A DNA stretch of 64,000 nucleotides from Bryobacter sp. CoA8 C33 (GTDB taxonomy: Bacteria > Acidobacteriota > Terriglobia > Bryobacterales > Bryobacteraceae). The notes under the pieces are model-generated. The model did no database searches. It saw only the letters and a list, made by a program, of their open reading frames with translations, and had not been told where the DNA came from. The position numbers and the translations under genes were made by a program. Shown piece after piece: positions 9,021 to 17,207 of the stretch. The first letter of the stretch is position 1. Each line of letters opens with the position of its first letter. The stretch lies in NCBI GenBank assembly GCA_019931185.1, contig JAINDK010000009.1, forward strand, positions 1 to 64,000, in the 5' to 3' direction.

Positions 9021-10388
9021 ATGCTGAGCCGGCGGGATGTGATGGGCTTGCTGCCATTCGCGGCAAGCGGGGCGCGGCGCGCGCCGAATCTGATTCTGAT
9101 TTATGCCGATGACCTGGGCTACGGAGACCTGGGCTGTTATGGGGGACGGATTCGCACGCCGCATCTGGACCGGTTGGCGAAGGAGGGGATGCGGTTCACT
9201 CAATGCCTCTCGGCGAACCCGGTCTGCTCGCCTTCGCGGGCAGCCCTGCTGACCGGACGTTACCCAACACGGGTGAAGATCCCGCGTGTGCTGTTTCCGC
9301 GTGACCGGGAAGGCCTGCCGGAAGACGAGACGACGATCGCCGCGATGCTCAAGCCGCAAGGCTACCGCACACACTGTGTGGGCAAATGGCATCTGGGACA
9401 CCATCCGGAACATCTGCCGACAAGCCGTGGTTTCGATGGCTACTTCGGCATTCCTTATTCGAACGATATGGATCCTCCCGTGCTGCTGCGCAGCGGAAAG
9501 GGCGGGGTTGAAATCGTGGAGCAACGGGCGGCGATGGACCGGCTGGCGGGGCGCTATGCCGAGGAGGCCGTGAAGTTCATCGACAGCGCCAAGGACAGCC
9601 CCTTCTTTCTTTATTTCCCCCACACGTTCCCGCATATTCCCTTGGGGGCGAGCGCGCGGTTTCGCGGTAAGTCCGCGCAGGGTCTTTATGGTGATGTGGT
9701 GGAAGAACTCGACTGGGGCGTGGGGCAGGTGTGGGAGGCCGTCAAACGGCACGGGCTCGACCGCGAGACGCTGATCGTATTTTCCTCGGACAACGGGCCC
9801 TGGTATCAGGGTAGCCCGGGTCCGCTGCGCGGCCGCAAGGGAGCTACGCTCGAGGGCGGAGTGCGCGTGCCGCTGATTGCCCGCATGCCGGGGACGGTGG
9901 CGGCCAATCGTGTCTCGGACGAACTCGTCTCTACGATGGATGTGCTGCCGACCTTTGCGCGCTTGAGCGGGGCGAAGCTGCCGGCGAAGCCGCTCGACGG
10001 AGCAGATCTGCTGCCATTGTTGACCGGGCGCGAGCAGCGGCGGCAGCGGGAAGCCTTGTTGTATTTTGATGGCTGGAACGCCCAGTGCATCCGCGACGGA
10101 AATCTGAAACTGCATGTCGCACGTTACAACTCGCAGGTTTATAGCCCCGCTCCGGCGGCGGGACGCTTGAACTTGCCTCTGCCGAAGCCGGAACTGTATG
10201 ACCTCGCGATTGACCCCAACGAAAGCTACGACATTGCGCCGGAACGTCCGGCCGATGTCGAGAGGCTGCAAAAGAAAATGGAACAGATGATTGCCGGTTT
10301 CCCGGCGGAAGTGCGCGATGCCTGGGCACAGACGCGGGCAAGGCCCACGGCCGGAGACGTGGGGGCTTTTCCGCGGATTGTGCAATAA
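9021..10388 (+). CDS. Secreted-type arylsulfatase (type I, formylglycine-dependent)
   Basis: This 455-residue type I sulfatase hydrolyses sulfate esters. Metal-binding aspartates lie in LIYADDLGYGDLG (Asp30, Asp31). The modification motif CSPSRAALLTGR places Cys69 as the residue converted to formylglycine. Further conserved motifs are VGKWHLG, FFLYFPHTFPH and FSSDNGPWYQG. An N-terminal SRRDVMGLLPFAASGA resembles a short twin-arginine signal. It lies just after a small secreted protein. The natural substrate cannot be read from sequence, and activity needs a formylglycine-generating enzyme elsewhere in the genome. Confidence 0.93.
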   Translation: MLSRRDVMGLLPFAASGARRAPNLILIYADDLGYGDLGCYGGRIRTPHLDRLAKEGMRFTQCLSANPVCSPSRAALLTGRYPTRVKIPRVLFPRDREGLPEDETTIAAMLKPQGYRTHCVGKWHLGHHPEHLPTSRGFDGYFGIPYSNDMDPPVLLRSGKGGVEIVEQRAAMDRLAGRYAEEAVKFIDSAKDSPFFLYFPHTFPHIPLGASARFRGKSAQGLYGDVVEELDWGVGQVWEAVKRHGLDRETLIVFSSDNGPWYQGSPGPLRGRKGATLEGGVRVPLIARMPGTVAANRVSDELVSTMDVLPTFARLSGAKLPAKPLDGADLLPLLTGREQRRQREALLYFDGWNAQCIRDGNLKLHVARYNSQVYSPAPAAGRLNLPLPKPELYDLAIDPNESYDIAPERPADVERLQKKMEQMIAGFPAEVRDAWAQTRARPTAGDVGAFPRIVQ

Positions 10389-10838
10389 CTAGCGTGCGTG
10401 CTGAAGCACCTCGAGTGGGGAGGGCATGCCGCGCTGGCCGAAGCGGATGATGCCTTCCGGGTCGATGAGGTAGACCGTGCGCTTCACAAAGAGACCATGC
10501 GCCTGAAAGAGACGCGCGACTTCCTGTCCCGTATCCACGAGCAGCGGAAATTCGAGGCGGTTCTTGTCGACAAACTTCTTGTGGCTCTCCGCTGAGCCAG
10601 GGTTGACGCCGTAGACCACGGCGTTCTTCGACTTCACGCGATGCCAGTTATCGCGGATGTCGCAGACCTGCTTGGTTCAGCCGGGGGTGTCGTCGGCGGG
10701 GTAGAACACGAGGATGACGTTCTTGCCGCGCAGCTTTTGCAGTTCGACCAGGTTGCCGTCCTGGTCCCGCAGTTTGAAAGGGGGCGCCGGAGATCCGGGT
10801 TTGAGCGGGTCGCTCCAGAGCCATCCGAGTTGTAGCAT
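10389..10838 (-). CDS. bcp: Bcp/PrxQ-type peroxiredoxin with in-frame UGA at the catalytic cysteine (probable selenoprotein)
   Basis: Reading from ATG 10838 to TAG at 10389 gives 149 codons of a Bcp-type thiol peroxidase, the normal family length. One in-frame TGA occurs at 10677-10679, codon 54. The residues around it, FYPADDTPG-[UGA]-TKQVCDIRD, match the family active site TPGCTxxxCxxRD, so UGA replaces the peroxidatic cysteine exactly. The resolving cysteine is Cys59. No frameshift is needed, and conserved motifs lie on both sides (APPFKLRDQDGNLVEL; KRTVYLIDPEGIIRFG). Selenocysteine peroxiredoxins are known in bacteria, for example PrxU of Eubacterium acidaminophilum. The start is preceded by AAGGG and lies 6 bases after the permease stop, suggesting one operon. 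The alternative is a nonsense mutation or base-call error. Confidence 0.82.
10630..10661 (-). promoter_or_regulatory. Candidate bacterial SECIS hairpin downstream of the UGA
   Basis: In the mRNA, 18 bases after the UGA codon ends are GAC, an internal loop, CGCGAU, the loop AACUGGC, AUCGCG, and then GUC. This forms a perfect 6-bp upper stem over a short lower stem, with the apical loop about 27 bases from UGA. Bacterial SECIS elements usually lie about 16-37 bases downstream, so placement fits. The loop has a GG but not in its first two positions, so it is not a textbook match. A second small motif, GC-AGGUCU-GC, at 10662-10671 copies the E. coli fdhF loop but lies very near the UGA. Confidence 0.4.
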
Positions 10839-10844
10839 GCCTGA

Positions 10845-12152
10845 TTATCCCTTACCGAGATAGATGAAGCGGATCAAGAAAAGAGTGGTTAAAACGTAGA
10901 CGAGCCAGCCGATCTGAGATGCCTTGCCACGGAAGAGCTTGAGCAGCGTCCAGGCGATGAAGCCGAAGGCGAGACCGTTGGCGATGCTGAAACTCAGCGG
11001 AATGATGAGAATCGTGAGAAAAGCGGGGATGGCGGATTCGGCATCGTGCCAATTGATTTCGGCGGCATGAGAGATCATGAGGCTGCCGACGAGGATGAGA
11101 GCGGGCGCGGTAGCGGCGGCGGGGATGATGCCCACGACGGGAACAGCGAAAAGAGCGAGCAGAAACAGTAGCCCGGTAACGATGGCCGTAACGCCAGTGC
11201 GCCCGCCGGCGGCGACGCCCGAGGCACTCTCGATGTAGCTAACCACGGTGGAGGTGCCGGTGAGGGCGCCGAACATGGTCGCCAGCGAATCGGTGGTGAG
11301 AATGCGCCCGACACGGGGGATGCGGTGATTCTCATCGAGCAGGCCGGCTTTCTTGCTGACGGCCACGAGGGTGCCGAGATTATCGAAGAGATCGACGAAG
11401 AGGAAAACGAAAATGATCTCGAACAGACCGCGAGCCAGCGCGCCGCTCAGATCGAGTTGCAGTGCCGTGTCGCCGAGCTGAGGCAGGTAAGAGGGTTGCC
11501 ACTTCCACTGGACGACACCCGTGAGCATGGCGGTGGCGCTGACGCCAACGATGCCGAGCAGCATCGCCGCGCGCACCCCCCAGGACATCAGCAGGGCCAT
11601 GAGGATCAGCCCGCCGATGGCGAGTATCGTGTTGGGGGCGCCGAGATCGCCGAGCGTCACCATGGTGGCCGGGTTGGCGACAACGATGCCGGCGTTCTTG
11701 AGCCCGATGAAGGCGATGAAGATGCCGATGCCGACAGCTACGGCGGCATAGAGCTCCGCTGGCATGGCCTCGACGATCTTCTGCCGTAACCCGGTCATGG
11801 TGAGAATCAGGAAGGCGATACCTGAAAAGAAGACCGCGCCGAGCGCCACCTGCCAACTAATGCCCATGCCCTTGACGACGACATAGGTAAAGTAGGCGTT
11901 CAGCCCCATGCCGGGCGCCAGTGCAATCGGATAGCGGGCGAAAGCGCCCATGAGGATGCTGCCAAAGGCAGCGCTGAGGCAGGTGGCGGCGGCGACAGCG
12001 CCAAAGGGCATACCGGTTTCGGCGAGGATCGACGGATTCACGAAGAGAATGTAGGCCATCGTGATAAACGTCGTGGCCCCGGCGAGGATCTCGGTCCGCC
12101 AGTTGGCGCCAAGGGCGGCGAACTCAAAGTAGCGCTCCAGTTGTGCCTTCAT
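10845..12152 (-). CDS. Purine permease of the NCS2/AzgA-like family
   Basis: This protein of about 435 residues has many hydrophobic helices. The family signature TEILAGATTFITMAYILFVNP lies near the N-terminus, and LAPGMGLNAYFTY is the conserved substrate region. FIFLFVDLFDNLGTLV-type and SGVAAGGRTG motifs are also present. It should import adenine, guanine or hypoxanthine by proton symport in the inner membrane. The ATG at 12152 was chosen because family members begin a few residues before the conserved RTE. The longer frame upstream runs into the divergent aroG gene. The peroxiredoxin gene follows after 6 bases. Confidence 0.88.
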   Translation of the reverse strand: MKAQLERYFEFAALGANWRTEILAGATTFITMAYILFVNPSILAETGMPFGAVAAATCLSAAFGSILMGAFARYPIALAPGMGLNAYFTYVVVKGMGISWQVALGAVFFSGIAFLILTMTGLRQKIVEAMPAELYAAVAVGIGIFIAFIGLKNAGIVVANPATMVTLGDLGAPNTILAIGGLILMALLMSWGVRAAMLLGIVGVSATAMLTGVVQWKWQPSYLPQLGDTALQLDLSGALARGLFEIIFVFLFVDLFDNLGTLVAVSKKAGLLDENHRIPRVGRILTTDSLATMFGALTGTSTVVSYIESASGVAAGGRTGVTAIVTGLLFLLALFAVPVVGIIPAAATAPALILVGSLMISHAAEINWHDAESAIPAFLTILIIPLSFSIANGLAFGFIAWTLLKLFRGKASQIGWLVYVLTTLFLIRFIYLGKG

Positions 12153-12237
12153 AAGGAGGAATCTGTCAGGATACACGAGGATGGAGCACCACCTCGAGTT
12201 GGTAAATGAAACCCTAGTAAAATAAAGGCTTAGACGA

Positions 12238-13290
12238 ATGCCATTCCGTACCGACGATGTCCGCATCCGCGGCATCCGTGAACTCACCCCTCCGCTCGAA
12301 GTCCTGCGGGATTTCCAGCCCAGCGAAGAAGATACGCGCCAGATCCATCACACTCGCGAGGCGCTGCACCAGATTATCCACGGCCACGACAAGCGGCTGG
12401 TGGTGGTGGTGGGCCCTTGTTCGATTCATGACACGGAGGCGGCGCTTGAATACGCGGGGCGGCTGCAGGAGATGTCGCGGGCTTATGACGGGCAACTGCT
12501 GACTCTGATGCGCGTCTACTTTGAAAAGCCGCGCACGACGGTGGGTTGGAAGGGGCTGATCAACGATCCTTTTCTCGACGAAAGCTTCAACATCAACGAA
12601 GGCGTGCGGCGGGCGCGCAAGCTGCTGCTCGATCTGCTCAAGATGGGCCTGTTGTCGGCAACTGAGTTCCTCGACATGATCACGCCGCAGTACATCGCCG
12701 ATCTGATCGTATGGGGAGCGATCGGCGCCCGCACCACCGAGAGCCAGAGCCACCGCCAACTGGCAAGTGGGCTTAGCTGTCCCGTGGGCTTCAAGAATGG
12801 CACCGACGGCAATGTGCGCATTGCCATCGACGCCATCCGCGCGGCGCGCGAGACGCATCATTTTCTCAGCGTGACGAAGACCGGCCATACGGCAATTGTC
12901 GAGACGAACGGCAACTCGGATTGCCATGTGATCCTGCGCGGCGGCAAGCTGCCGAATTTCGATGATGAGTCGGTCTCGGGCGCCCTCGATACGCTGCGGG
13001 CGCAGAGGTTGCCCGACCGGCTGATGATTGATTGTTCGCATGCGAATTCGCAGAAACACGCGAGCAATCAGCCGATCGTCGGCGATGCGATTGCCACCCA
13101 GATTGAGGCCGGCCAGGAAGGCATCTTTGGCGTGATGATCGAATCAAACATCGTGGCGGGGCGGCAGGATCTGGTTCCCGGCAAGCCGCTCACCTTTGGT
13201 CAATCGATCACGGATGAGTGTATTGATCTGGCGGCGACCGAGCGCATGCTCGAAAGACTCGCGGAAGCATGTCAAAAGGCGAGAAGCTAG
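12238..13290 (+). CDS. aroG: 3-deoxy-7-phosphoheptulonate (DAHP) synthase, class I
   Basis: This 350-residue enzyme condenses phosphoenolpyruvate with erythrose 4-phosphate, the first step of the shikimate pathway. The sequence follows the E. coli AroF/G/H type throughout: VVVVGPCSIHD, MRVYFEKPRTTVGWKGLIND, GARTTESQSHRQLASGLS, GFKNGTDG, and IDCSHANSQKH with the metal ligands near the C-terminus. The N-terminal arm used for feedback inhibition is present. The last 22 bases overlap the exonuclease III start, which indicates translational coupling. Only 85 bases separate it from the divergent permease, so both promoters lie there. Confidence 0.95.
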   Translation: MPFRTDDVRIRGIRELTPPLEVLRDFQPSEEDTRQIHHTREALHQIIHGHDKRLVVVVGPCSIHDTEAALEYAGRLQEMSRAYDGQLLTLMRVYFEKPRTTVGWKGLINDPFLDESFNINEGVRRARKLLLDLLKMGLLSATEFLDMITPQYIADLIVWGAIGARTTESQSHRQLASGLSCPVGFKNGTDGNVRIAIDAIRAARETHHFLSVTKTGHTAIVETNGNSDCHVILRGGKLPNFDDESVSGALDTLRAQRLPDRLMIDCSHANSQKHASNQPIVGDAIATQIEAGQEGIFGVMIESNIVAGRQDLVPGKPLTFGQSITDECIDLAATERMLERLAEACQKARS

Positions 13291-14060
13291 TCCGGCTTGC
13301 CAGCTGGAATGTGAACGGCATTCGCGCCTGCACGAAAGCCGGGCTGGCGGATTGGGTGCGCTCCTATGACGCCGATGTGGTGATGCTGCAGGAAGTGCGG
13401 GCCGATGAGGCGCAGATTCCCGAGGAGATCCTCAGCCTGGGGCACTGGGACAGCTATTGGTTTCCCGCCACGGTGAAGAAAGGCTACAGCGGCACGGGCA
13501 TTCTCTCGAAGATGGCTCCGAAGAAGGTGACGGCCGGCTTCGGCTATGAAGAGTTCGATGGCGAGGGACGGGCGCTTACGGCCGAATTCGATCGCTTCAT
13601 TGTTGTGAGCGCGTACTTTCCGAACTCGCAGGATGGCGGCCGGCGGCTTGATTACAAGCTTCGTTACTGCGACGCGATGGCCGGGCACCTCGAGCAGCTC
13701 GCCCGCTCCGGCAAGCCTGTTGTGCTTGGTGGGGACTACAACATCGCACCGTATCCGATCGATCTGGCGCGGCCCAAGGAGAATGAGAAAAATCCTGGCT
13801 ATCTGCCCGAGGAGCGTGCCTGGATGGATCAGTTCCTGCTCTCAGGCTGGACCGATACCTGGCGGCAACTGCATCCCGGTGAGGTCAAATATTCCTGGTG
13901 GAGCGCCCGGCTGGGGGCGCGGGCTCGCAACATCGGCTGGAGAATTGATTTCAACGTGATAACCGCCGCGCACCGGGACCGCCTGCGCGAAGCCGACATG
14001 CTCAACGACATCATGGGCAGCGATCACTGTCCAGTGACAGCCGTGATCGCCGTCGATTAA
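13269..14060 (+). CDS. xth: Exodeoxyribonuclease III (AP endonuclease)
   Basis: This 263-residue enzyme of the EEP nuclease superfamily repairs abasic sites and trims 3' ends. Motifs in order are ASWNVNGIRACTKAGL, VVMLQEVRADEAQIP, YFPNSQDGG, GGDYNIAP (metal and catalytic Asn/Asp), NIGWRIDF and GSDHCPV with the catalytic His. The ATG at 13269 lies inside the end of aroG. The 3' end overlaps the convergent quinoprotein gene by 4 bases. Length and motifs are complete. Confidence 0.95.
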   Translation: MSKGEKLVRLASWNVNGIRACTKAGLADWVRSYDADVVMLQEVRADEAQIPEEILSLGHWDSYWFPATVKKGYSGTGILSKMAPKKVTAGFGYEEFDGEGRALTAEFDRFIVVSAYFPNSQDGGRRLDYKLRYCDAMAGHLEQLARSGKPVVLGGDYNIAPYPIDLARPKENEKNPGYLPEERAWMDQFLLSGWTDTWRQLHPGEVKYSWWSARLGARARNIGWRIDFNVITAAHRDRLREADMLNDIMGSDHCPVTAVIAVD

Positions 14061-16429
14061 TCCGGCAGCGCGAGGCTGTACAACACCATGCCGGAGGCGA
14101 CGGCGATGTACTGTTTGCCGTCGACGGAATAACTGATGGGCGAGGCGGCGGTGCTCGCGCCGGTTTGCATGCGCCACAGCGGCTTGCCGGTCTTCGCTTC
14201 GAGGGCGATCAGGTTGCCTTCCGAAGTAGCCGAAAACAACAAGCCCGAGGATGTAGCCAGTACCCCGGCGGCCAGCGAGCCGCGAGCGATCTTGAAATCC
14301 CAATCCACTTGGCCGGTGCTGGTATCAAGGGCCTTGATGCCCACGCGAGGCGGCTCGCCGGTGGGCAGCGACCGGCCGCCCCAATAGGCTTTGCCGGGCT
14401 CGTAGGCGCCTGGCTCCCGCACATAGCGCTCCGCGCCGTCGGCATAGACCACGAAGAGCCTTCCCGAGCGGGCGTCATAAGACGGGCTCTGCCAGTTCGT
14501 GCCGCCGACCAGCGTGGGATAGACCACGCGGCCTTCGGGGCTTGAGTCTGAATCGGGGATGATGCGCGGACGGCCATTCGAGTCAAAGCCGTCGTTCCAG
14601 GTTTGCCGCACGTAGGGTTTGGCGAAGAGCAACTGACCGTTGGTGCGATCGAGGGCATAAAAGAGGCCATTGCGATTTGTTTGCAGTAGCAATTTTCTCT
14701 TGACGCCACCGATCTCCTGGTCGGCCAGTACCAGATCCTGGTTGGCGTCCCAGTCATGGCTGTCGTTCGGGGTGAATTGATAATGCCACTTGCGCTGGCC
14801 GGTGTTCGGGTCGAGTGCGATGACGGAGCAACTGAAGAGGTTGTCGCCCTTGCGGATTTCGGCGTCCATGTCCGGGCCGGGATTGCCGGTGGCCCAGTAC
14901 AGGGTGTCGAGCTCGGGGTCGTAGCTGCCGGTCAGCCAAGTGGGCGCGCCGCCGAGTTTCCAGCTATCGCCTTTCCATGTCTCATGGCCGAACTCACCCG
15001 GGCCGGGTACAGTGTTGAATCGCCACAGACGCTTGCCCGTCCTGATGTCATAGGCGTCAAGGAATCCGCGGATGCCATGTTCTCCCCCGGCGACACCGAC
15101 GATGACTTTGTCCTTAACGACGAGCGGGGCCACCGTGATGCTGTAGCCGAGCATGGTGTCGGCGACCTGGGTTTCCCACAACGGCCGGCCGGTGCGGGCG
15201 TCCAGCGCGATCAGCGCCGCGTCCAGCGTGCCGAAGAAAACGCGGTTGCCAAGCACGGCGACGCCGCGGTTGTAACGGTTGCTCTCAAAGGCGTTCACCT
15301 GCTTCTGCGGACGCTGGTAGCGCCAGATTTGCATGCCGGTGCGCGCATCCAGCGCAAAGACCTGGCCGGGCATGCCCGCCGTGTAGAGGATGCCATCGAC
15401 GACGATGGGAGTGGTTTCGAGAATCGAGTCCCCGGGCATCTGCACCGCCCAGCGCGTCTGCAGGCGGCCGACATTGGCCGGAGTAATCTGATCGAGGCGC
15501 GAGAAGTGGTGCCCGGCGTAATCGCCCCAGTAGGTGAGCCAGTTCTGGGGTTCGCCGGCCGCCAGACGGATGCGTTCATACGTAAGCGGCCCCGGGGGCA
15601 ATTCGGCGGCGGTGATGCGATTGAAATCACGTTGGTTATTGGCCTTGAGAAACGCCACGAGATCCTCGCGCTGGCCCTCCGTCAGGCGGAGGCGGAAGTC
15701 GCCGGGCATGATGGACTCGCGGTGTTCCACTCGTTCGGCAATCTGGCGCTTATCGAGAATCTGCAGTTTGCCGGTGCGGTCCATCAACATGAGATGGAAG
15801 GTGTCTTCATTGCGGACAATACCTTCTTTCGATCCGCCATCGGTGAGCGTGAGTTTCACCCATCCCACGGCCGGCCCGCGCCGCCGGCGCGCCACATCGC
15901 TTGGGTCTTCCATCTTGCGGCGAATGGTATTGGCCGGGATTGCCGCGGCGGCCGATAGGTCGGGGCCGAGAATTCCCCCACGGCCCTGCATCTCGTGGCA
16001 CGAGGCGCAGGCGGCCTTGCCGTAGAAAAGTTCCTGGCCACGAGCCGGATCGCCGCTCAGCTTTTCCTCAATGCGCGCGCCGGCCCCGGCAAGGCCGCGG
16101 AGATAAGTTACGATTTGCCAGACTTGAGCTGTCTCGAGCCGGGCAAAGGCGGGCATCTTCGAGCCCGTGATTCCGTTGCGAATGTTGAGAAACAACTCGC
16201 CGTCCTTCGAGCCGTGCTTGAAGACTCCCGTCGCCAGCGCCGGGCCGCGTTCACTGCCGGCGGCATTGCCGCCGTGGCAGGCCTGGCAGGCTTGCTCAAA
16301 GAGCCGGCGGCCGGCGGGGACTGCCGCCGGGTCGGCGCTGAGGGGGTTTTTTTCGTTCTGAGGCGTGTGCTGTTGGGCCCCGGCGAAATGGAGCGCGCCC
16401 GCGAGCAGAATGATCCCGAAACTCTTCAT
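14057..16429 (-). CDS. PQQ-dependent quinohaemoprotein dehydrogenase with two N-terminal cytochrome c domains
   Basis: This 790-residue protein starts with a signal peptide (FGIILLAGALHFAGAQQ). Two cytochrome c domains have haem motifs CQACH (48-52) and CASCH (141-145). A PQQ beta-propeller begins near residue 290 (WLTYWGDYAGHHFSRLDQI). Blades carry repeated VFALDARTGMQIWRY-type motifs, and NDSHDWDANQ supplies a probable catalytic Asp. It should oxidise an alcohol or sugar in the periplasm and pass electrons through the haems. Classical quinohaemoprotein alcohol dehydrogenases have one haem domain at the C-terminus, so the order here is reversed. The substrate is unknown. Its first 134 bases overlap the end of the upstream pseudouridine synthase gene. 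Confidence 0.9.
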   Translation of the reverse strand: MKSFGIILLAGALHFAGAQQHTPQNEKNPLSADPAAVPAGRRLFEQACQACHGGNAAGSERGPALATGVFKHGSKDGELFLNIRNGITGSKMPAFARLETAQVWQIVTYLRGLAGAGARIEEKLSGDPARGQELFYGKAACASCHEMQGRGGILGPDLSAAAAIPANTIRRKMEDPSDVARRRRGPAVGWVKLTLTDGGSKEGIVRNEDTFHLMLMDRTGKLQILDKRQIAERVEHRESIMPGDFRLRLTEGQREDLVAFLKANNQRDFNRITAAELPPGPLTYERIRLAAGEPQNWLTYWGDYAGHHFSRLDQITPANVGRLQTRWAVQMPGDSILETTPIVVDGILYTAGMPGQVFALDARTGMQIWRYQRPQKQVNAFESNRYNRGVAVLGNRVFFGTLDAALIALDARTGRPLWETQVADTMLGYSITVAPLVVKDKVIVGVAGGEHGIRGFLDAYDIRTGKRLWRFNTVPGPGEFGHETWKGDSWKLGGAPTWLTGSYDPELDTLYWATGNPGPDMDAEIRKGDNLFSCSVIALDPNTGQRKWHYQFTPNDSHDWDANQDLVLADQEIGGVKRKLLLQTNRNGLFYALDRTNGQLLFAKPYVRQTWNDGFDSNGRPRIIPDSDSSPEGRVVYPTLVGGTNWQSPSYDARSGRLFVVYADGAERYVREPGAYEPGKAYWGGRSLPTGEPPRVGIKALDTSTGQVDWDFKIARGSLAAGVLATSSGLLFSATSEGNLIALEAKTGKPLWRMQTGASTAASPISYSVDGKQYIAVASGMVLYSLALPD

Positions 16430-17171
16430 TGCCTCCAGTGTCGCAAAGCCCGGCTTGGGCCTTGAGCGCTTGTACTTCGGTTGGTGTTAGGTTGCGCCAG
16501 TGGCCCGAGCTGACTCCTTCGAGCGTCAGATCGCCGAGGCGTGTACGCACCAGTTTCAGCACCTTGCTGTCCAGGGCCTCGATCATGCGCCGCACTTGAC
16601 GGTTGCGCCCTTCGGTAATTGTCAATTCGAGAAAGGTGTGGGTACCCAAGTCGCGCAAGCGCTCGACGCGCGCCGGACGCGTCGGGCCATCATTCAGTTC
16701 AATGCCTTGGCGCAATTGCTCCAACTGTTGGTCGCTGAGCAGCGTCGCGCATTTGACACGATAGGTCTTGGGTATGTGGTGCGCGGGGTTGGTGAGTCGT
16801 TCGGCCAACAGGGTGTCGTTGGTAAACAGCAACAGCCCGCTGGTATCTTCATCGAGGCGGCCGACCGTACCCACAAAAGTTGGGACATCCTTCAGCAGAT
16901 TATAGACCGTGGGTCGCCCCTCGGGATCGCCCTTACTGGTGATGTAGCCCTTTGGCTTATAGAGCAAAATGTAGAGCCGCGCGAGCGGCTCGACGCGCCG
17001 TCCGTCGAGTTCCACGCGGTCGCGTTCGAAGTCGACCCAGTGTTCTGGGTTTTCGATAATGCGGCCGTTTACCTTGACGCGGCGATCATGAATCCAGGAG
17101 CGGGCATCGGTGCGGGAGCCGAGCCCGGCTTTCGACAGGACACGTTCGAGAGTCTTGAGAACGGATTTCAC
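16296..17171 (-). CDS. rluB: Pseudouridine synthase, RsuA/RluB family
   Basis: This 291-residue protein has an N-terminal S4 RNA-binding domain (LERVLSKAGLGSRTDARSWI) and a catalytic domain. Catalytic Asp lies in GRLDEDTSGLLLFTND, and the family motif is TEGRNRQVRRM. It makes pseudouridine in rRNA, and RluB-type specificity for 23S is the likeliest. After the usual family end near residue 240 there is a 50-residue tail rich in Arg and Pro. The DNA for this tail is also the start and signal peptide of the quinoprotein gene in another frame. Such basic tails occur in RluB proteins, so the tail may be real. Confidence 0.9.
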   Translation of the reverse strand: MKSVLKTLERVLSKAGLGSRTDARSWIHDRRVKVNGRIIENPEHWVDFERDRVELDGRRVEPLARLYILLYKPKGYITSKGDPEGRPTVYNLLKDVPTFVGTVGRLDEDTSGLLLFTNDTLLAERLTNPAHHIPKTYRVKCATLLSDQQLEQLRQGIELNDGPTRPARVERLRDLGTHTFLELTITEGRNRQVRRMIEALDSKVLKLVRTRLGDLTLEGVSSGHWRNLTPTEVQALKAQAGLCDTGGNEEFRDHSARGRAPFRRGPTAHASERKKPPQRRPGGSPRRPPAL

Positions 17172-17207
17172 GGTTTTCCTCAGGCTAGCTCAAGTAAACT
17201 AGCATCC

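Noticed and set aside
10389-10637. 82-codon stand-alone gene
   Set aside because: It is only the part of the peroxiredoxin after the UGA; the conserved N-terminal half is in the same frame upstream.
10662-10671. AGGUCU mini-hairpin as the only SECIS
   Set aside because: The resemblance to E. coli fdhF is striking, but it lies only about 7 bases after the UGA, closer than known functional elements, so the hairpin further downstream is preferred.
14756-15958. 400-codon plus-strand frame opposite the quinoprotein
   Set aside because: The minus-strand gene has haem and PQQ motifs; the plus-strand translation is unstructured and Val/Asp/Gly rich.
16500-17207. Upstream extension of the SDR frame
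   Set aside because: This part is antisense to the pseudouridine synthase gene, and the SDR fold starts exactly at ATG 17208.
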